Positions 31,948 to 43,491 of a stretch of DNA of 64,000 nt are shown here, piece after piece (position 1 is the stretch's first letter; each line of letters starts with the position of its first letter). Source of the stretch: Allium sativum (Eukaryota > Streptophyta > Magnoliopsida > Asparagales > Amaryllidaceae); contig CM060912.1 of assembly GCA_030737875.1 (NCBI GenBank), positions 206,535,231-206,599,230 of the forward strand, in the 5' to 3' direction. Position numbers and translations under genes: made by a program. The notes beneath the pieces are model-generated. The model ran no database searches. It was given only the letters and a program-made list of their open reading frames with translations, and was not told the origin of the DNA.

Positions 31948-33798
31948 TTGAACAACTAACCCCTTTAAGTGAAAATCCCTGTTTTAAAATGGCATATCTT
32001 GAAAGTGCTAAGGAGAGAAGTGAAAAAACCAAAAATTAATGATGATGCATGAATTTCTTATTTGACAAATTACATGAAAATATTTGCAAAGAAATTTTCA
32101 AAGGGTTTTTAAGGATTGAGGACAACCTAGTAATATTTTTGCATCAAGGACACTTCAAGCTTTCATCCAGGAATAGCGGTCAAGAATTTATTCCATTTTC
32201 CCTTCTTCATCATTGTTGCAAATTAAAAATTTTATTTTCTTCTCGATTTTTAGTCCATTCTCCTATGTGAACTTCATGTTCTTGGTTGCATCTCTCGTTT
32301 CTTTCACTGGACTATGATTATTGGGTTGAGGCAAAGTTCTTTGTTCTTATCGACATTTGATTATTTGATTTAGGTAAGTTCTAATTTATTTTCCCTTTTT
32401 TCTTTAATTTGAAATTTCGTTTTGTTGCAGTGTTTAGTATTTTGATATTATGTTAGAAGTATTAGAAGTGGCATGCTTCTTCTAGTTTTTTCCTTTAAAT
32501 GCACCATTGTTTCTCTTATGCATTTTAAATTGTTGTTTCTCTTATGCATTTTAAATTGTTATTTCTCTTATGTGTTTTAAATTGTTTGGTATTTTTTTCA
32601 ATAACGTATATTCCACACAAAAATGTTTTGAAAGAAAATATATTGTTATTGATTATGGTACCTTTGCTATGTATCAATTTGTATTAGTAAAAGATTAGTT
32701 TTCCTAAATATCATTTTCCATAATTTTATAGACTGAAATAATATAAATATTTAGTCTAGATTAATGTTCTTACAAAGCAAACAGGATGATATGAATTAAA
32801 CATTAAATAAAGTGAAGAAAGTTTGCTTTGTGCAACAATTATCTTTTTATGGTGACTAAGTTACTAGAACTATTCATGTACCATTTAATTCGACATATTA
32901 TATTATGTGTATGATAATTATATTGCATGTCATATAAGAGACTGTGATGCAAACACAGAGCATGTTCTAAAATTACTTAATTTTATTTATAGTAACAGAT
33001 GGATTAGTCATAATACTAGTTTGACGTTATTATGTATCATTTTTATATTTCTGTGATATTTATTTTGTTTATATTTTTATTATATATAGATTATGATATT
33101 GTTATAGAATAAAAATGATAATCAAGAGCTAACATTTTCATATTAATACTTTTTTGCAACGACAACAATAGCCTCTAGTTATGTTTCTTTTTTATGGTAA
33201 TACTTTTAGCATCGGTCATTCATTGATTGATCTTTTTATGACTTGTAGAATGAAATTTGTTGTTATTGTCCTCAACTTACTTAAATGTCCATTCGGATTT
33301 CATATGTGACTGGGAGAAAAGTTATCGTGGTTAGTACCGATTCTGATTTTCAAGGTTTGTTTTCAATTGTGCAAGAAGAGCACATTCTTTTCTTTTATTG
33401 TTAAGGATGGTATTTTTTTAATAGGAAAATGATGGTGATAGTTATGCTTTGTTATCATCTAACTCTCCTACTTATTCATCTTCTAGTGAATATTTTTATT
33501 TTGATGTTGTTCGAGACAAACATTTTTTAATGATATATTGAAGAATGGTTCAAAATTATAAATTCCTTTTGTATGTTTTTGTTTTATAGGACCCGATGAT
33601 TTTGCGGAATTTTGATGGCATATAAGATATAGAAAGTATGTCAATTATTGTTTGAAGAATTATTCTGTCGGAATTATTGTTATTCAATCTTTGTCCAAGG
33701 ATAATTGTCTTTTTAAAGTGGATGGTTCTGATGATTGTGTATAGCATAATATCTTTTTCATAAGATGTTTGGTCTTATGGAGCTGCTCTTAAGGGTAC
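31948..33798. other. AT-rich intergenic DNA, no gene recognised
   Basis: Plus-strand ORFs here are short and without domains. A 26-bp unit (TTGTTTCTCTTATGCATTTT...) is repeated three times in tandem at 32507-32584, the third copy diverged. Long T-rich runs with TTATTTTCCC and TAG-type words could be intronic, but no exon was supportable. Confidence 0.4.
32507..32584. repeat. 26-bp tandem repeat, three copies
   Basis: Units at 32507-32532, 32533-32558 and 32559-32584. The first two are identical and the third differs at a few bases. Confidence 0.9.
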
Positions 33799-35231
33799 TG
33801 TAACACCCTCACTTCTTACCTATACTATATGTTAACGCTACCTAACCTTAGATTTAAGTGAAAACACAAGACCTCTCTGGGTAATTAAGTTGGATTAAGC
33901 ACAAATAATAAAGATAAATGAAAAATGAAAGAAATCAAAAATAGAAAAAGAAAATGATGCAAGATTTATAGTGGTCCGTCTATTAAGTAGGCATATGTCT
34001 ACTTTGAGAAAAATATTTTATCCTCTACTGCCTATTACAATGACTTCAATACAAGAACTTGAATAGATGTCCTATAATTAATAGGTTTGGTATCACAAGT
34101 ACACGAGATGATTAGAATAGATCGCAATAGTCTCCCTCATGATTACTTTTGATTTTTCTTGAAGAATAGTTTGTGTTGGAGAAGCACTTTGGCAACATGT
34201 TTGCCGGAATATGTCAGATCCTTTGCATGTAGGCGGTAGGTTGATATTTATATGAATTTGGAGATGAACTAGGCCAAGATATCGCATCAACAGGTATGTG
34301 TATTCATGGTAGAATATCATGCTAGAAACCTAGGACCAAATAGACTAAGTATGATGGATCGGTACCAATCCATATCATATGGAGTAGTATAGATCCATAG
34401 ACTTACATTATTTTGAGTCCTTATCTGTTCTTCTAACATTCGAGTCTTCATCTGATGCCTATGTCTAGTTTCCTTTGTTTTGGACATTGTTTGACTGTAC
34501 TTTTCCATCAAATAGTGTGAATTGCTTTCAATATGTAAAGTCCGTTGAGTATCTTGAGTTAGAGACATTAGCTTCCAACCATGCTTGGAAGGGAGACTTC
34601 TATGAAGATGAAAAAAAACAATGGTAGGGCCCATTATTATTCGTAAGACATTCATGTGGATCGATACCGATCCATAGCCTATAGATCAGTTTCAATCCAT
34701 AAACTTGTCCTCTTAGGCTAAGTTTTTGTGGATCGCACTTTAGGCCTCCTTTGAGCCTTCTGGTTGAGTTTGAAGTGATCCTTTCTTGACTTATGACTTC
34801 TATGGATTTTCTTATTGAATAAAAAACTGGGTTAACATTTCCCCTTAGAGTACTTCTTTGTGGTAAACAAAATGTACTCTATAATAATTAACCTCTTTGT
34901 TACATGACTCGATTGATTTGGTTGAAATGACGAGAAGTTTTGGAGGGTTATCTCTGATTGGATTGTTATTTATTTGAGTTCCTAGGTCAGTTGCATGTAT
35001 TTACTAATAACCTTTGAATTACTGGGTTTAAATTTACTTGGATGCTATAGTATGGTGTGTAAGTGGTGCACTGAAATTTTTAGGGTCAACAGATACTACA
35101 GGATGGACCAGTACCAATCCATAGCTATAGGTCTATACCGATCCATACTCTATTACTTCCATTCCTTTATGTTTTCCTGTATCTTGATCCATTCCTTGCC
35201 TTTGAAACGAACTACCAATAAATGACGCCAA
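33799..35231 (-). repeat. Probable Tat-type LTR remnant(s), minus strand
   Basis: It begins TGTAACACCCTCAC at 33799. At 33969-34015 the words TAGTGGTCCGTC and GTAGGCATATGTCTAC resemble the inverted R/U5 block of the Tat LTRs. A minus-strand TATA box (CATATAAATATC) lies near 34245-34254. GGATCGGTACCAATCCATA-type motifs recur at about 34355, 34660, 35103 and 35135. At 35221-35233 the minus strand reads an LTR-like end followed by TTGGCGTCATT, which looks like a primer site, so parts of two elements may be joined here. The right boundary is uncertain. Confidence 0.35.
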
Positions 35232-36301
35232 TGTTATATTGATCCCCCAAAACCCTCGTCGTCACTAATTGACACATCTGCAAAGCTTTTCCGTTAGTCG
35301 CGCATCTCAAATCACCTTTGTTCGACCATTTTGAACCAAGCACTAATCCTAATTGATACATTGGATTTACTTTCCTCCTTCGATCATCTGAGTTTGTCGT
35401 CAATCACGCTAACTTGCCAACCTCCTAATCGACCTTCCCTTTGGATCGCTTGAGCCCTAATTCCTTAATTTGGGTTTTTTCCTCTTTGCAATCCCAACTC
35501 ATACTGTCTCCGATTGCAAGGTTTGGAACTTAAGGTTTAGCATGGTGTTGATTTGAATTGAATACCACGACATTTTCAGAAAAGTTTGAACTTAGTTGAA
35601 TGTTTAATATAGTCTTGAAATTAAAATGGACCACTTTGAACTTGAATCAGGTAAATTCAGACTTGAACATGCACTCTTAAGACTGAACTTGATTTTGACT
35701 TGTCTTTCTCATATAAGTGCATATGACCAATCATGGTTTATGGACTTTGCACATATAGCCTTGAGTATATGACAACATAAATGCCTCAGAATTGATTTCA
35801 TAGTGAAGGCGTACACTTAAAAATAATAATTGAATTTCACAGTTGAACTCGAGTACATGAGATTACTAAATTTTACATGTCCTTTACATTTTTGACGAAA
35901 CCTAAATTATTGAGCTGAACATGATCTGATTTAAGCTTATTAATTGTCCAGTTTTTACTTTAAACTATATTAGCATGTTCAATGAGCCTAAAATAGAAAG
36001 CTTCCAGTGCTTTTTTGGACGAGGGATCCGATGTTGATTTTTCAACCGGCAATGGTAAGTTCAAACAAATAAAAGATGGTATGGATTGCTTACTCTAGAG
36101 AAAGTGGGATACCTACGCGAGTGGCCCATTTGCAGAGTCGAGGCTCACTTTGGTCACTTACATAGCGCATTACACTTGCTGCCAATTAGCGCTTGAAATT
36201 CAATTAGTCAACACATGTTGATTTCCTTTGAATTTTGAACGTTTTCCACCGAGTGAACACTTTGGAATTAAATGCACCTGATCGTCTTGAACATACATTT
36301 T
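35232..36301. other. Unassigned DNA, possible LTR 3' end at its left side
   Basis: It starts TGTTATATTGATCCCCC, next to a primer-like TTGGCGTCATT on the minus strand. Beyond that nothing is recognised: the sequence is AT-rich without a supportable ORF or repeat. Confidence 0.3.
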
Positions 36302-36605
36302 CTAGTGTAGAATGACTTCACAATGTTTTACTCGCTTATAATATGGAAAAGGAGGATATTCCCATTCTGAGATAGATTCTTTTGCAATGTCATCCTCTTC
36401 TCTTAACATCAAAGCCTTGGCATAAGTTTCGACTGAACGGGCCATGATCCTGTCTGGACCAATTGTGGATTTATCATCCCAACCTCTGCTCAGAGTTCTT
36501 AGTGATCCACCAAATAGAGTCATTACATCATGGGTGCTTTGGGGCACTTTCCAGTAATTTATGATCACAAAGAGTGATGTAAAGCTACCATCAAGAGATG
36601 GGTAT
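36302..36605 (-). pseudogene. Unidentified coding-like segment, possible host exon cut by element 2
   Basis: The minus strand is open from the element 2 boundary at 36605 to a stop at 36302-36304, about 100 codons. Its composition is protein-like, for example WKVPQSTHDVMTLFGG, DRIMARSVETYAKALMLREE and EWEYPPFPYYKR, and it ends KHCEVILH. No methionine start is needed if this is a last exon. It does not look like gag, pol or a coiled-coil ORF. I do not recognise the family. Element 2 would separate it from upstream exons beyond 43491; there the minus strand has a possible acceptor (CCTGGCAG) just before the junction. Confidence 0.3.
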
Positions 36606-38079
36606 TGTTGACCAATTTTGTGGCAGGGCAGTCACACATTAAGATTATGGTTAACAACATGCTCGAGACTAGAGTACACTCGTCGAAGTTCACAAGGCGT
36701 CTTAGTCGAAGTCTCGAAGCGTTAAAACTCGTCAAAGGAAAATATTTTGGATTTTGGCAAAACCAATGTAGATCACTCAAAAACTAATGATCGACATGGC
36801 ACCATCATCAAATATGACGTGCGCAACTCAAAACATCGAAATTTGGAAAAGCACCAAGTTTGGCACTTCAAAATCAGGCGATCGACATGGTGAAAATGTG
36901 GAAAAACATGTGTACGCATCAAGTCAGTCAAGCTTCAAATTTAGCATGGCTACAGGGGTACTTCGCATCCCCTATTTCGCATCTCGAGAGGATGCGAAAT
37001 AGCTTGTTAATCACTTAGATCTATGTGATCGACAGGAGGCTGCGATGCAAAAAAAACTTGGCATTGTAGAGGCGATGCGAACTTGGCTCGGATCGGGATA
37101 CGAAATCATGTGATTGAATCGGAGCACGATGCGATTTTCTCGTGTGCGACTCAAGGGACCACAATGCAAAATCTTAGAATCGAGTTGGGATACGAAGTGG
37201 TAAGGCTAAAGTTGGCAAGCGGGTTTACACGTGCGGGTCACTCTTTTTGGCCTGAGCGACTAGACCGAAGCAAGGATTTTAGGGATACGAAATTCCTGAC
37301 ATAGGAATGCGATGCAAAATTGACAAGAGGATCTGGCACACTCCCAACGCATGCATATATCAGCTATTTTAATGTGATCAACACGCGATGATCACTATTT
37401 TTTGGCATCCAACCCAGGATATGAAATTTGGTGAAACAACATGGTTTTTTGGCTAAGTTTTCAAGATGTGAATTTCGTATCCCCTTGGGATACGAAAATT
37501 GGGATGATGCATGAAAACCTCACCTATCAATACCCCTTTCTTTGAATTCTAAGGAGTTGGCATTTTTGGAATTTGGCTACACTTTGGCATACGAGATTGG
37601 AGCTCTAAGACACCATTAATGACTTCCATGGTGATTTTCATGACTTTGGACTTCTTTATGGACTTGTAAACATCACATAGAAGTTTTCCTACAACCTTTT
37701 GGCATTCACTTGGACATTTGGCTTGCTCTTGGACATTTTTGGCATATTTGGATATTCTTGGGCATTTTTTTCATTCAAACACACTTTGGCTCAATAAAGA
37801 AAAAGTAGGGCATTTTGGTCAAAGTTAAGAACTAAGAAGATCTTTGTTGTTCTATTGTACAATTTTGTACATTCAAATTGTCCGAACTTGGATAAAGATT
37901 GTAATAAAAAAAAATGATGAGTGATTACTATAAATTGGACGTAGGCATTAGTGTCAAACACTATAAAAGTTGTGTGTCCCTTTACACTTCTTGTAATTTG
38001 GATATTTGGATTGCGAGTTTACTATTAAACTTACACTTGGGGGTTGGAATGCGCAAGTAACCAATTTATCACGTCAACG
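36606..38079 (+). repeat. 5' LTR of element 2
   Basis: 1474 bp. It contains two near-perfect hairpin motifs: CTATTTCGCATC, 7-base loop, GATGCGAAATAG (36972-37002), and TTTCGTATCCC-CTT-GGGATACGAAA (37473-37497). The TATA position at about 37524 reads CTATCAATA, a decayed box. The last base is mutated (GTCAACG). Confidence 0.85.
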
Positions 38080-38904
38080 CTTTGGCGTGCCAGGTAAGGG
38101 GCACAACAACTTCAACTTCAGCTTCGACTTTGGTTCTCGACTTTAGTTCTTGGTTTTTGTTCTTGAACATGGTTTTGGATCTCGACTTTGGTTTCAGATT
38201 GTGGATTCGACTTTGTTTCAGAAACAGATCTCACTTTCTTTTCATCATGTTTAAATGGAAGAAGCTCAACGCTATTGCGGAGGTTCAATGTGTTGGAGGT
38301 GAAGGATGTCAAGAACATTCTTCGACTGGCAATCCCTCGAACTTCATCACTCAGACGACATCGAAAATATGATTAAGGATTTGACTTTGGATTTGAACAC
38401 TCGACTTACGCGATAGGAGAAAGCGATGAATATTTTCTCGCTCGGATTGAGGATAGACTTGGAAGTGCAGGGAGGCCGACAGGCCAGGTAGATATTTTCG
38501 GGACAAGTACTAGTGTTATACAAGTCGTGGCTTGGGAGTTGGGGCAAACCCGCAAACTAATCAGTAGTGCGACGCCGATCCTAAAACCAATTTCGTTCCC
38601 GCTACACTCGGAGGCAATACCCCTAATCCCATCATCGCGTAAACCCGTGACGCTTTGGTTGGTCAGGTATCTGGTTCTGACATTGGTAATGTGGTTTAAG
38701 CGCCTTTGCACACAGGTTTGGATGGTAGTGCTCCCACTGTTCCAGGAGTAAGGATTGTACCCGATGCAGCTCCTCGGGTTGGGATTCAATAGGATGTTTT
38801 TTTTGCAAATCAATCGGTTGCTAACGTGGATTAAACATTGGGGGAACCAATGTCGCTTTGGATAACTTGAATCAGTTGTTCCTTTTTGTAGTGGATCTCA
38901 AATC
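38080..38904 (+). other. Primer site and untranslated leader of element 2
   Basis: TTTGGCGTGCCAGGTAAGGG (38081-38100) follows the LTR directly and has the TGGCG start of Tat-type primer sites. The rest of the leader shows no conserved coding. ORFs on both strands are short and of biased composition. Confidence 0.55.
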
Positions 38905-39900
38905 TTGGATGTTATTTGTCGATCTACTCGAGGCGGTGCCTCTTCTTCAGATCTGGATTGTGTTACACGCAGTCCGTTCTCTTTGGATATCAGGAATTCT
39001 CGTAATGCACTAAACTTCAAATTTTCGGTGTTTGAAGTTTATGATGGTCAAAAGGATATGACTTCTCACTTGATGTGCTATGTGCACTACAAGGAAGTTC
39101 TCTCTGCTTCGGATCGTCTCATGGAAAAAAAATTTACACTTGACATACATTGTTATCATGTGGTTAAGGCAACTGGAAACGAATTTTATTCACACTTGGA
39201 ACACTTTGGTTAGTAAGTTCGTCGAGCAGTTTAGAGTTCACATCACTCGTCCAAAATGCGTTATGACTCTAACAACAATTAAGCAGAAGTTCGACGAGAC
39301 TTTGTGTAATTTTTAAAAGGTTTAATACGTCGATGGCATTGGTCGAGAGACCTGAACCGTCTATAGTTTTGATGGTTATAGTCTCTAGTACTCTGGATAA
39401 GTCCGCCTTCAAGATCTCACTGCAAAGGGACACCCTGAGGAATCTCGGAGAGTTCTACTTTGAAGCGGAAAGTTATCTTCGTGAAGAGGATGTGAGGACC
39501 TATAAAAAGGTTCTCGAGAGGCTAATGTGGTTAAGGGTGGGGCACTTCCCGACTCTGGTAAAGCAAAGGATTCTGACATAAGTAAACCTTCTTTTGGGAA
39601 TGACCGAAATATGGCTTGGAAGAAACCTAAGTTTCCTTCTTATTCGGAACTTACCCAGACCCTCAAAGATATTTACTTGAAGGTTCATCCCGTTGCTACT
39701 TTCAGAAAGCCTACCGCAATGTAGTAGACTCAAAAAGAAAAGGATTCTAGTCAATATTTCTTGTTTCATGATCTCGATAGTCATAACACAAATGAGTGTC
39801 GACCTCTTCAAGATAAGGTTGAAGAGCGTGTCAGACGCGGTAAGATGGAAAGGTTTGTTCGAACTTGGGGTGTGGTGCCAGGACAGGCACAACTGCTCAT
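38905..39900 (+). pseudogene. Tat-like gag of element 2, frameshifted
   Basis: Recognisable pieces in changing frames: FEVYDGQKDMTSHLMCY (about 39040), FVEQFRVHITRPKCVMTLTT (about 39215-39280), ERPEPSIVLMVIVSSTLDKS (about 39345), GEFYFEAESYLREED, and the relic zinc knuckle FHDLDSHNTNECRPLQDKVE (about 39760-39820). These are standard blocks of the Retrotrans_gag family in Tat elements. At least three frame changes and several stops make it non-functional. No protease follows. Confidence 0.8.
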
Positions 39901-42050
39901 GCTACTCAGGATAGGCCCGGGTCCTAACGTTCTGGCGGCATTGTTATCAACTGATCTCAGTTCTGGCTCTGATTTCTCAAATTTAGGTCTCCAAACATCA
40001 GTATCTTTGAGCTTATGGTTCCAGGTCTTTTGGCATTGTGGATTCTTTTGTTACTTTGCTTTTGGTGTTGTTTGGTTCTCTGGATTCTAGTCTTGGCTTT
40101 TTGGCATTTTTGCTTTTTGGCTCTTGCTGGTTCTTTGGTTGCTTGGTCTCTAGTATTCTTTGGCTTCTTGGATTTAACATTTTGGCTTTTGGTGCTTGGC
40201 TTTCTCTATGTCTTGGTTCTCTGGCTTTTGGATTTCTTGGTTTCTCAGGTTTATGGCTTGGTTTTGGCTTCTTCTGGACTTTTGATGCTTGGGCTCTGGC
40301 CCATGGTCTTGGCTTTATAGGCTTCTGCCTGCTGAATGCATCCTTTTGGTTTTTTGGTTGTAGATGGTTGAGTCGACCTACCCATGTATGGCAGCTATTA
40401 TAATCCCTAAGCATACTATTTGTTCGACAACACACCATCACCCCTTGGTTATTAATAAAATGGAATACTTCTAGTTATTCTTGGTCGTTTTTCTCTAGCG
40501 AGGATACCTTGAACAATTCTGGCTATTCTTGGTCGTCTTGCTCTGACAAGGCTGCCTTAAACAATTCAGGCTATTCTTGGTCATCTTGCTTCGGCAAGGC
40601 TGCCTCGAACTTTTTTGGCCATTCTTGGTCGTCCTTCTCTGCAAGCCACCTTGAACTCTTTCTATTTTTGAATGGGTAAGTTTGCTTACCTATGTAATAG
40701 GAACCACCGAGTTTCTAGGCACTCTCTTCGCAAGCGATAAACCGTTCATTCTCCTTCACGAATGAAATTGAAATAAAAAACGGCTATTTCCGCATACCCA
40801 TGTACGGGAACATGAGATTACCTAGGCATGCTCTCTATAGATGAAAAATCGTTAAGTTTTCTTTTCGATTTTACTAAAAACTCTAATGTTTTATAACTTT
40901 AATAAAAATTTCTTCGTTTGTCGGGATGTCGGTTGTGAAATAAGGAAACATGGAATCAGATTGCAAACTCTGAGGACCCCGGTCTATAGTTTTGGGACTT
41001 GGTTTGCCAAGTTCACTCTCTAGCTATTCTTGGTCATCTTTCCTCGACAAGGTCATCTAGAACTAATCTGGCTACTCTTGGTCGAATTGCCTCGGCACAG
41101 CTGCCTTGAACTCTTCAGGCCATTCTTGGTCATCTTGACTCGGCAAGGCCGCAATGAACTCTCTGGCTATTCTTGGTCATCTTGCCTCGGCAAGGCACCT
41201 TAAACTCATCTAGCTATTCTTGGTCGTTTTGCCTCGGCAAGGTTGCCTTGAAATCTTCAAGCTATTCTTGGTTGTCTTGCCTTGTTAAGGCCGCCTTGAA
41301 CTTATCTGGCTATTTTAGGTCGTTTGCCTCAACAAGGTTGCCTTGAACTTTTCTGGTTATCCTTGGTCGTCTTGTCTCGGCAAGGCCGCCTTGAACTTAT
41401 CTGGCTATCCTGGTCGATTTGTAAATTCCCGACAAGGTCGCCTTGATTTGTGGTGGGTAAGGTCTTTACTCGTTTGGCTTGGGCTGTTCTGTCAGATCAG
41501 AACATATGGCTCACTTGGTTATAATTCGAGTGGTCTTGTCAGTGACACAACAAGATCGCTTACTCTTGGCATTGGATCATCTTGTCACGATGATTCATCT
41601 AGTTATCTAGCTATCTAGTTATTGGTTATATTGGATTTATGGATTTTGGGTTTTCTCGATTTCCTGACTATGCTTATTCTGGTTATTCAGTTTCTCGGTC
41701 CCCTGCAGTCCCTCGGCTATTCCGGTGACCTCGGTTATTCTTATTATCTAGTTATTTTAGCTATCTCTTGAGAAACCATCCGTAGCGATCGTTGTCTTTC
41801 ATTTGATTTCATACTTTGGTTTATGGTCAATATGATCCGGCTCGATCTTGGATTTCTTCTTAGTACGATCCGATGAGATCACGAATTTTAGGTTAGTACG
41901 ATCCGATCCGATCACGACACTTTAGCTTTTTGGTTATTGGATTTCCCTTTTGACGTCTCCTGACTTTAGTTTGAGAATTCATGTGTTTTTGGTTAACTTG
42001 CAAAACACATCTCCTTTTGGTCGAGGAAAATATGTTTTGGGGAGGCTAAG
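39901..42050 (+). repeat. 3' non-coding region of element 2 with two blocks of 48-bp tandem repeats
   Basis: Between gag and the 3' LTR no pol is found. The first block (40471-40665, about four units) and second block (41021-41445, about nine units) consist of a 46-50-bp unit with GGCTATTCTTGGTCGTCTTG and GGCAAGGC.GCCTTGAAC. The two blocks are separated by a stretch (40666-41020) related to hinge sequences. Apparent ORFs at 40013-40441 are low-complexity W/L/F- or K/P-rich readings of further degenerate repeats. A GGGGAGGCTAAG tract (about 42039-42050) serves as polypurine tract. Confidence 0.75.
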
Positions 42051-43491
42051 TGTTGACTAGTTTTTTGGCAAAGCATTCACACATCAAGATTATGGTTAAC
42101 GACATGCTCAAGATTCGACTACGCTCATCGAAGTTTGCAAAGTGTCCTGGTCGAAATTGCGAAGCGTTAAAACTCATCAAAGGAAAATATTTTGGATCTT
42201 GGTAAAACTAGCATCATCACTCAAAAACTGCTAATCGACATGGTATGATCACCAAAAATGACGCGCGCAACTCAAAACATCAAAATCTGGCAATTTGGCG
42301 AAGTACCAAGTTTGGCACTTCAAAATCAGTGGATCGATACGGTGAAAATGTGGAAAAACACATGTACGCATCAGGTCCTGCAAGCTCCGAATTTGGCGTG
42401 ACTACAAGGCTATTTCGCATCCCTGACTGGATACGCAATAGCATGTTGATCACTTAGATTCACATGATCGATACGAGGGTGCGATGCGAAAAAACTTGGC
42501 ATGGCAGAGGTGATACGATCCTGGTTCGCATCGGGATACGAAATCATGTGATCGCATTGGAGCATGACGCGATTTTCTCGTGTGCGAGTCAAGGGATCAC
42601 AATGCGGAATCTTAGGATGGAGCTGGGATATGAAGTGGCAAGGTGAAATTTGGCAAGCTGATTTACATGTGCAGATAACTCTTTTTGGCCTGAGCGACTC
42701 GACCGGGGCAAGGATTTTGGGGATACGAAATCTTTGGAAATGGGATGCAATGCGAAATTGACCAAGGGATCTGGCATAATCCAAATCGCATGCAGATCAG
42801 CTTTTTAACATGATCAACACACAGTGATCGCCATTTTTGGCACTCTAACCCAAGATGCAAAATTTTGTGAAACAATATGGTTTTTTGGCTAATTTTTTGA
42901 GATGTGAAGGATACGAAATTCGTTCTGGTGCATGAAAACCTTACCTATAAATACCCCATTGATTGGCATTCTATGGATTAGCATTTCTGGATTTAGGCAA
43001 CACTTTGGCATACGGGATTGGAGCTCTAAGACACCATTAATGGCTTCCATGGTGATTCTCATGAATTTTACTTGTTCATGGACTTGTATACTTCACGTAG
43101 AAGTTTTCCTACAACTTTTTGGCATTCACTTGGACTTTTGGCTTGCCCTTGGACATTTTTGGCATATTTGGATATTCTTGGACATTAGTGTTCATTCAAA
43201 CACACTTTGGCTCAACAAAGAAGAAGAAGGGCATTTCGGTTAAAGTTAGGAGGTAACAAGATTTTTGTTCTATTGTACAACTTTGTACGTTCAAATTGTC
43301 CGAACTTAGATAAACATTATAATCGGCAAAATTGTGGTGAATGATTACTATAAAGTGGACATTGGCATTTGTGCCGAACCACTATAAAATTTGTGCACCC
43401 CTTTACATTTCTTGTACTTTGGATTGTGAGTTTACATTAAACTTACACTTGGGGGTTGGCGTGCGCAAATAACCATTTTCCTACATCAACA
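42051..43491 (+). repeat. 3' LTR of element 2
   Basis: 1441 bp, homologous to 36606-38079. By eye it differs at roughly 10-15% of positions. The TATA box is intact (TATAAATA, 42946-42953). It is preceded by GGATACGAAATTCG about 25 bp upstream, but the hairpin partner seen in the 5' LTR is lost here. Confidence 0.85.

Larger units (their letters stand above)
36606..43491 (+). mobile_element. Element 2: gag-only Tat-like retrotransposon with both LTRs
   Basis: Two homologous LTRs (36606-38079 and 42051-43491, termini TGTTGAC/GTCAACA) flank about 4 kb. The interior holds a primer site, a decayed gag and long tandem repeats, but no protease, RT, RNase H or integrase. The flanking 5-mers are GGTAT and AGTAG, sharing three of five bases, so a target duplication is possible but not clear. 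The LTRs carry the GGACGTAGG/GGACATTGG...ACTATAAA block found in the other Tat-type LTRs. Confidence 0.8.

Noticed and set aside
40013..40441. Long ORFs on both strands of a W/L/F-rich or K/P-rich stretch
   Set aside because: Low-complexity readings of degenerate tandem repeats in the 3' region of element 2, with no domain and mirrored on both strands.
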